Positions 6,645 through 9,856 of a stretch of DNA of 9,856 nt are shown piece by piece (positions within the stretch are counted from its first letter, which is position 1; each line of letters opens with the position of its first letter). This DNA comes from Burkholderiaceae bacterium (GTDB lineage: Bacteria > Pseudomonadota > Gammaproteobacteria > Burkholderiales > Burkholderiaceae_C). A program made the position numbers and the translations under genes. The stretch lies in assembly GCA_023268425.1 (NCBI GenBank), contig JALRFN010000112.1, positions 1-9,856 of the forward strand, read 5' to 3'. The notes under the pieces are model-generated. The model did no database searches and was not told the DNA's origin. It worked only from the letters and a program-made list of their open reading frames with translations.

Positions 6645-6708
6645 TTCGTTTGGTGGTTGATGTGTTCACACCACCTGCGTCCGCAACATGCCGACGCGAC
6701 AAAACGAA
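6645..6708 (+). promoter_or_regulatory. Predicted three-way-junction leader RNA before the RhlE-like helicase
   Basis: A closing helix pairs TTCGTTT (6645-6651) with AAACGAA (6702-6708). Directly inside it are two hairpins. Hairpin A (6652-6675) pairs GGTGG with CCACC and, after a TTGA bulge, TGTG with CACA. Hairpin B (6677-6697) pairs GCGTC with GACGC. The 3' strand of the closing helix runs into the weak Shine-Dalgarno AAAGAG (6707-6712), so folding could control access to it. A simple hairpin CAAGAC-TTG-GTCTTG stands upstream at 6582-6596. Found by eye; stability was not computed, and part of this stretch could be coding if the ATG at 6660 were used. Confidence 0.4.
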
Positions 6709-6719
6709 AGAGCTGGTTC

Positions 6720-8630
6720 ATGAAACCCCGCCACCCTTCGCGTGCCCACGCGAGTCACGATGCTGCGCCCCAAACTGAGGGCTTTGACGGACAAACCCAA
6801 ACCGAAGCCCGCGAACCGCGCGAGTTTCGCAGCCCACGCGGCGAGCGCGCGCAAGGCGAGTTCCGCGCCCGCCGCCCTCGCCCGCCACGCGATGGCGCGC
6901 CGCGCCAACCGCGTGAACCCGAGGTCATGCCCGAGATTCCCGAAGCCTTTGCGGCTATGGGTCTGGCCGAGCCTTTGTTGCTGGCCGTGGGCGCCCTGGG
7001 CTACACCGAACCCACCCCGGTGCAACAACAGTCGATTGGCCACGCCATCGGCACCGTGAGCGAAGACGGCCAGACCGCAGGCGCTGACTTGATGGTGTCC
7101 AGCCAAACCGGCAGCGGCAAAACCGCCGCCTTTTTGTTGCCGGTCTTGCACACGATTTTGGCCGCTCGCGAAGAAGGTTCGCCGCTGGAGCGCATGCCCC
7201 ACCCGATGCGCCGTGGCCGCTTCCAACCCGCACGCCCCCAAGCCTTGGTGCTGTGCCCCACCCGCGAACTGGCCCAACAGGTCTCGCGTGACGCCATCGA
7301 CTTGCTGCGCTTTGCGCGCGGCGTGCGCGTGGCCGTGGTCACGGGCGGCAGTTCCTACACCGCGCAATTGGCGCAGTTGCAAAACGCCACCGTGGTCGTG
7401 GCCACACCCGGCCGCTTGTTGGACCTGCAGTCCAGCGGCAGCTTGGAGCTGAGCGAGGTGCGCTTTTTGGTGGTCGACGAAGCCGACCGCATGTTGGACC
7501 TGGGCTTCTCCGACGATTTGGAAGCCATCAACCAACTCACGGCCAACCGCGAACAAACCATGATGTTCTCGGCCACCTTTGCACCCCCGATTCAAAAGCT
7601 GGGCCTGCGCGTCATGCGCGAAGGCGGCGCCCACACGCAAAAGGTCGAGATCCACAGCGCGGCCGAGAGCCACGCCAACATCGAGCAGCAACTGTTCTGG
7701 GCGGACAACCCCATGCACAAGCGCGAGCTCTTGGACCACTGGCTGCGCTCGCCCGAGATTGAGCAAGCCATCGTCTTTGCCAGCACCCAAATCGAGTGCG
7801 ATGACCTGGCCATTGAGTTGCAAGACGCAGGCTTCAACGCCGCAGCCCTGCACGGCGCCATGAACCAAGGCTTGCGCAACCGCCGCTTGCGCGCACTGCG
7901 TCAAGGCCAAATCCAAATTTTGGTGGCCACCGACGTGGCGGCCCGTGGCATCGACGTGCCCACCATCACCCACGTCTTCAACTTCGGTTTGCCGATGAAG
8001 GCTGAGGACTACACCCACCGCATTGGCCGCACCGGCCGCGCTGGGCGTCAAGGTCAGGCGGTGACCTTTGCCGAGTGGCGTGAGATGCGCAAGATTCGCG
8101 ACATCCAACACTTCACTCAACAAGACATCACCGAGTCCACGGTGCCCGGCATGGAGCCGCGCAACAAGCCCGCGCCCAAGCGCAAAGGTGCGCCCCCCCG
8201 TCGCGGTGGTGGCGGTTTCGGCGGTGGTCGTCGTGAAGGCGGCCGTGAATACGGTGAAATGCGTTTTGGCGGCGACAAGCGCTTCGGCGATCGCCGCGAA
8301 GGTGGCTTCCGTGGCGGCGAGCGCGGTGGTGATGGCTTCCGTGGCGACCGTGGCCCTGGCCGCGGTGACGGCGGCTTCCGCGCTGAGCGCCCACAAGAGC
8401 GTGGCGGTGAAGGCGGCTTCCGTGGCGAACGCGCACGCGAAGGCTTTGGCGGCCAGCGCGAATTCCGCAACGACCGCCCCCGTGAAGACCGTCCCCGTGG
8501 CGATGGCGCACGCTTTGGTCAACGCGACCATGGCGCCCCGCGCAGCCACAGCGACCACCCTCGCGGCGGCTTTGGCCACAAGCCCAAGCACTTTGGTAAC
8601 AAGCCTGCCCGCCGCCCGCACGGCGAGTGA
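6720..8630 (+). CDS. rhlE: DEAD-box ATP-dependent RNA helicase, RhlE-like, with arginine/glycine-rich ends
   Basis: This 636-residue RNA helicase probably remodels structured RNA in ribosome assembly, RNA decay or cold adaptation. All core motifs are seen: Q motif (TPVQ, about residue 100), motif I SSQTGSGKT with Lys134, Ia PTRELAQQ, Ib TPGRLLD, II DEAD 253-256, III SAT 284-286, IV IVFAST, V ATDVAARGID and VI HRIGRTGR 433-440. The core ends near 460. The tail from about 483 to 636 is disordered-looking and full of RGG, GGFRGE and DGFRGDR units, usual for RNA binding. The N-terminal 70 residues are also Arg-rich (PRGERAQGEFRARRPRPPRDG). The loop between motifs I and Ia holds a basic insertion (PHPMRRGRFQPARPQ). 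ATG 6720 is chosen, with weak SD AAAGAG; ATG 6660 is in frame and would add 20 residues that look unlike the family. Subfamily call is by general resemblance. Confidence 0.88.
   Translation: MKPRHPSRAHASHDAAPQTEGFDGQTQTEAREPREFRSPRGERAQGEFRARRPRPPRDGAPRQPREPEVMPEIPEAFAAMGLAEPLLLAVGALGYTEPTPVQQQSIGHAIGTVSEDGQTAGADLMVSSQTGSGKTAAFLLPVLHTILAAREEGSPLERMPHPMRRGRFQPARPQALVLCPTRELAQQVSRDAIDLLRFARGVRVAVVTGGSSYTAQLAQLQNATVVVATPGRLLDLQSSGSLELSEVRFLVVDEADRMLDLGFSDDLEAINQLTANREQTMMFSATFAPPIQKLGLRVMREGGAHTQKVEIHSAAESHANIEQQLFWADNPMHKRELLDHWLRSPEIEQAIVFASTQIECDDLAIELQDAGFNAAALHGAMNQGLRNRRLRALRQGQIQILVATDVAARGIDVPTITHVFNFGLPMKAEDYTHRIGRTGRAGRQGQAVTFAEWREMRKIRDIQHFTQQDITESTVPGMEPRNKPAPKRKGAPPRRGGGGFGGGRREGGREYGEMRFGGDKRFGDRREGGFRGGERGGDGFRGDRGPGRGDGGFRAERPQERGGEGGFRGERAREGFGGQREFRNDRPREDRPRGDGARFGQRDHGAPRSHSDHPRGGFGHKPKHFGNKPARRPHGE
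8301..8470 (+). repeat. Degenerate repeats encoding the GGFRG tail of the helicase
   Basis: The unit GGCTTCCGTGGCG occurs at 8304-8316, 8334-8346 and 8414-8426, with a partial copy at 8373-8380, each inside a Gly-Phe-Arg motif. Near-identical codons in each unit suggest growth by slippage or unequal exchange, so tail length may vary among strains. Confidence 0.7.
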
Positions 8631-8649
8631 TCTGGCCCCGCCCCACAAG

Positions 8650-8682
8650 AGCCCAGCCCCCGCGCTGGGCTTTTTGTTTTTC
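8650..8682 (+). terminator. Intrinsic terminator of the RhlE-like gene
   Basis: AGCCCAGC/GCTGGGCT makes an 8-bp stem with a CCCCGC loop, followed by TTTTTGTTTTTC. It lies about 20 nt after the helicase stop and separates it from the CoA-binding protein gene. Confidence 0.9.
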
Positions 8683-8741
8683 GTCACTCCGACACCCGCG
8701 CCAACTCGCGCGCGGGATCGCCTCGGGCCCCACACAGCCGC

Positions 8742-8747
8742 GATAAT
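8742..8747 (+). promoter_or_regulatory. Putative -10 element of the CoA-binding protein/metY pair
   Basis: GATAAT ends 7 nt before ATG 8755. The intervening cgaggcc contains GAGG, but only 2 nt separate it from the ATG, too close for a normal Shine-Dalgarno. A start of transcription at or next to the ATG is therefore plausible. There is no clear -35. Confidence 0.4.
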
Positions 8748-8754
8748 CGAGGCC

Positions 8755-9216
8755 ATGCACAACGACATCCCCACCCTGCGGCGCATCTTCAAGGCCTGCC
8801 CGACCATCGCTGTGGTCGGCCTATCGGCCCAATGGCACCGCCCCAGTTACTTCGCCACCAAGTACATGCAAGAGCACGGTTTCAAAGTCGTGCCAGTGAA
8901 CCCGCGCTACGACGAGATTTTGGGCGAGCGCTGTTATGCGACCTTGGAGGACATCCCGTTTGCTGTGGACATGGTCGATGTGTTTCGCAAACCCGAAGAC
9001 GTCTTGCCCATCGCGCAAAGCGCCATCGCCATCGGCGCCAAGTGCCTGTGGCAACAACTCGGCGTGGCCAATGCAGAAGCGAATCAACTGGCGCTGCAAG
9101 CAGGCCTGTTCAGTGTGACCAACCGTTGCGTCAAGATCGAGTACGCGCGGCTGTTTGGCGGCCTGAACTGGGTCGGTGTGAACACCAAAATCATTTCTTC
9201 CCACCGCCCGCACTGA
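8755..9216 (+). CDS. CoA-binding domain protein, YccU-like
   Basis: This 153-residue single-domain Rossmann-fold protein belongs to the CoA_binding_2 (YccU) family. The N-terminal nucleotide-binding pattern IAVVGLSAQWHRPSYFATKYM (from about residue 18), the VVPVNPRYDEILGERCYATLEDIP segment, VDMVDVFRKPEDV, and the conserved end TNRCVKIEYARLFGGL all fit. Such proteins resemble the CoA-binding domain of succinyl-CoA synthetase, but their cellular role is not settled. ATG 8755 is used. The reading frame is open far upstream only because it runs through the helicase gene in another frame. The stop is 8 nt before the metY-like ATG, so the two are probably co-transcribed and the protein may act in or sense sulfur/acyl-CoA metabolism; that link is inference. 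Confidence 0.88.
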   Translation: MHNDIPTLRRIFKACPTIAVVGLSAQWHRPSYFATKYMQEHGFKVVPVNPRYDEILGERCYATLEDIPFAVDMVDVFRKPEDVLPIAQSAIAIGAKCLWQQLGVANAEANQLALQAGLFSVTNRCVKIEYARLFGGLNWVGVNTKIISSHRPH

Positions 9217-9224
9217 GAGCCGCC

Positions 9225-9856
9225 ATGTCTGATCATGTTTTTCGACCCGAGACCTTGGCCATTCACGCTGGCCAAATCCCCGACGCGGCCACGGGCGCGC
9301 GTGCGCTGCCGATTTACCAAACCACGTCTTACGTCTTTGACTCGGCGGAACATGCCGCCAGCCTGTTCAACCTGCAAAACTTTGGCAACGTCTACTCGCG
9401 CTTGAGCAACCCCACCGTCGCCGCGCTCGAAGAGCGCGTGGCTGCGCTCGAAGGCGGCCGCGCCGGCGTGGCCAGCGCCAGCGGCATGGCGGCCGAAGCC
9501 CTGGCGCTGATGACCATCCTGCAGTCGGGCGACCACGTTGTGGCCGCAGGCGCCTTGTACGGCGGCTCGGTGACCATGCTGGCCGTGAGCTTGAAAAAGT
9601 TTGGCATCGAGACCACTTTTGTCGATGCCAAACGCCCCGAGGCTTTTGCCGAGGCCATTCGCCCCAACACCCGCGCGCTGTTTGCTGAGACCTTGGGCAA
9701 CCCCAGCATGGTGGTGCTGGACATCGCGGCGGTGGCTGACGTCGCGCACGCCCACGGCCTGCCCTTGGTCGTGGACAACACCGTGCCCAGCCCTTACCTG
9801 TGCCGCCCCATCGAGCACGGCGCCGACATTGTCGTGCACTCCATGACCAAATACAT
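9225..9856 (+). CDS. metY: O-acetylhomoserine aminocarboxypropyltransferase (MetY-like), cut by window edge
   Basis: The first 210 residues of a Cys/Met-metabolism PLP enzyme are present. MetY makes homocysteine from O-acetylhomoserine and sulfide, the direct-sulfhydrylation route to methionine. Seen directly are ETLAIHAGQIPDAATGARA (residues 9-27), PIYQTTSYVF, the YSRLSNPTV substrate/PLP segment, EGG-AGVASASGMAAE, GALYGGSV, ETLGNPS, and VVDNTVPSPYL with the PLP aspartate. The expected Schiff-base lysine is Lys209 in HSMTKY, just before the edge. HAG, the GAR-PIYQTTS opening and the FNLQNFGNVYSR segment favour MetY over MetB/MetC/MetZ, but the C-terminal half is missing. GAGAG (9215-9219) overlaps the upstream stop codon and is a plausible ribosome binding site, so translation is probably coupled to the CoA-binding gene. 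Confidence 0.9.
   Translation, partial: MSDHVFRPETLAIHAGQIPDAATGARALPIYQTTSYVFDSAEHAASLFNLQNFGNVYSRLSNPTVAALEERVAALEGGRAGVASASGMAAEALALMTILQSGDHVVAAGALYGGSVTMLAVSLKKFGIETTFVDAKRPEAFAEAIRPNTRALFAETLGNPSMVVLDIAAVADVAHAHGLPLVVDNTVPSPYLCRPIEHGADIVVHSMTKY

Noticed and set aside
6660..6719. Longer start (ATG 6660 or TTG 6657) for the RhlE-like helicase
   Set aside because: The added 20 residues do not look like the family, no proper ribosome binding site precedes them, and the DNA there folds as a leader. Kept as a possible alternative.
8301..8470. Repeats in the helicase tail as a possible CRISPR or mobile repeat
   Set aside because: Units are short, in frame, unevenly spaced and encode GFRG motifs. 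They are protein low-complexity repeats.
8068..8754. In-frame extension of the CoA-binding protein upstream into the helicase gene
   Set aside because: This part is an out-of-frame reading of the RGG tail (Ala/Val/Ser-rich). The true protein starts at ATG 8755, where CoA-binding homology begins, after the helicase terminator.
6666..8807. A 713-codon open frame on the minus strand opposite the RhlE-like helicase
   Set aside because: The Ala/Gly/Val/His-rich translation has no recognisable domain, and the plus strand encodes all DEAD-box motifs. Long antisense frames are expected in high-GC genes with strong third-position bias.
9084..9839. A 251-codon minus-strand open frame across the metY-like gene
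   Set aside because: It is opposite a clear PLP enzyme, has no domain, and its frame crosses two real genes.

Overview
The window looks like ordinary chromosomal sequence from a betaproteobacterium, most likely Comamonadaceae (Limnohabitans/Rhodoferax/Acidovorax-like). The reasons are high GC, CAA- and TTG-rich codon use, and the closeness of the proteins to families common there. No database was searched, so the taxonomy is inference. I see no CRISPR array, tRNA, rRNA, insertion sequence or phage gene.

Layout. (1) 1-216, minus: start of a DbpA-like DEAD-box RNA helicase, cut by the window edge. (2) 366-1687, plus: a DUF3237/UPF0311 protein followed by a DHRS4-like short-chain dehydrogenase, probably co-transcribed. 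(3) 1764-4842, plus: a three-gene ABC-2 exporter of the YbhGFSR/YhiI type. It has a lipoprotein membrane-fusion protein, an ATPase and a permease, joined by two ATGA stop/start overlaps. (4) A 9-bp GC hairpin at 4876-4897 lies between this operon and a convergent gene for an exported rhodanese-domain protein (4938-5522, minus). (5) 5724-6425, plus: an alpha/beta hydrolase with a TTG start fixed by a strong Shine-Dalgarno sequence. (6) 6426-6719: an intergenic region with a strong intrinsic terminator and a structured leader in front of a large RhlE-type DEAD-box helicase with arginine/glycine-rich ends (6720-8630), which is followed by its own terminator. (7) 8755-9856, plus: a YccU-like CoA-binding protein and, 8 nt later, a MetY-like O-acetylhomoserine sulfhydrylase cut by the right edge just after its PLP lysine.

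How the genes work together. The exporter genes form one machine and lack only an outer-membrane channel and a regulator inside the window. The CoA-binding protein and MetY pair suggests sulfur/methionine metabolism. The two helicases act in RNA and ribosome metabolism but are far apart and not co-transcribed.

I found no clear novel multi-gene system. The points most worth a second look are non-coding. One is a predicted three-way-junction RNA that ends at the ribosome binding site of the RhlE-like gene, with a terminator further upstream. The other is a recurring arrangement in which a -10-like hexamer sits 6-7 nt before a start codon with a poor or absent Shine-Dalgarno, which would fit leaderless transcripts.
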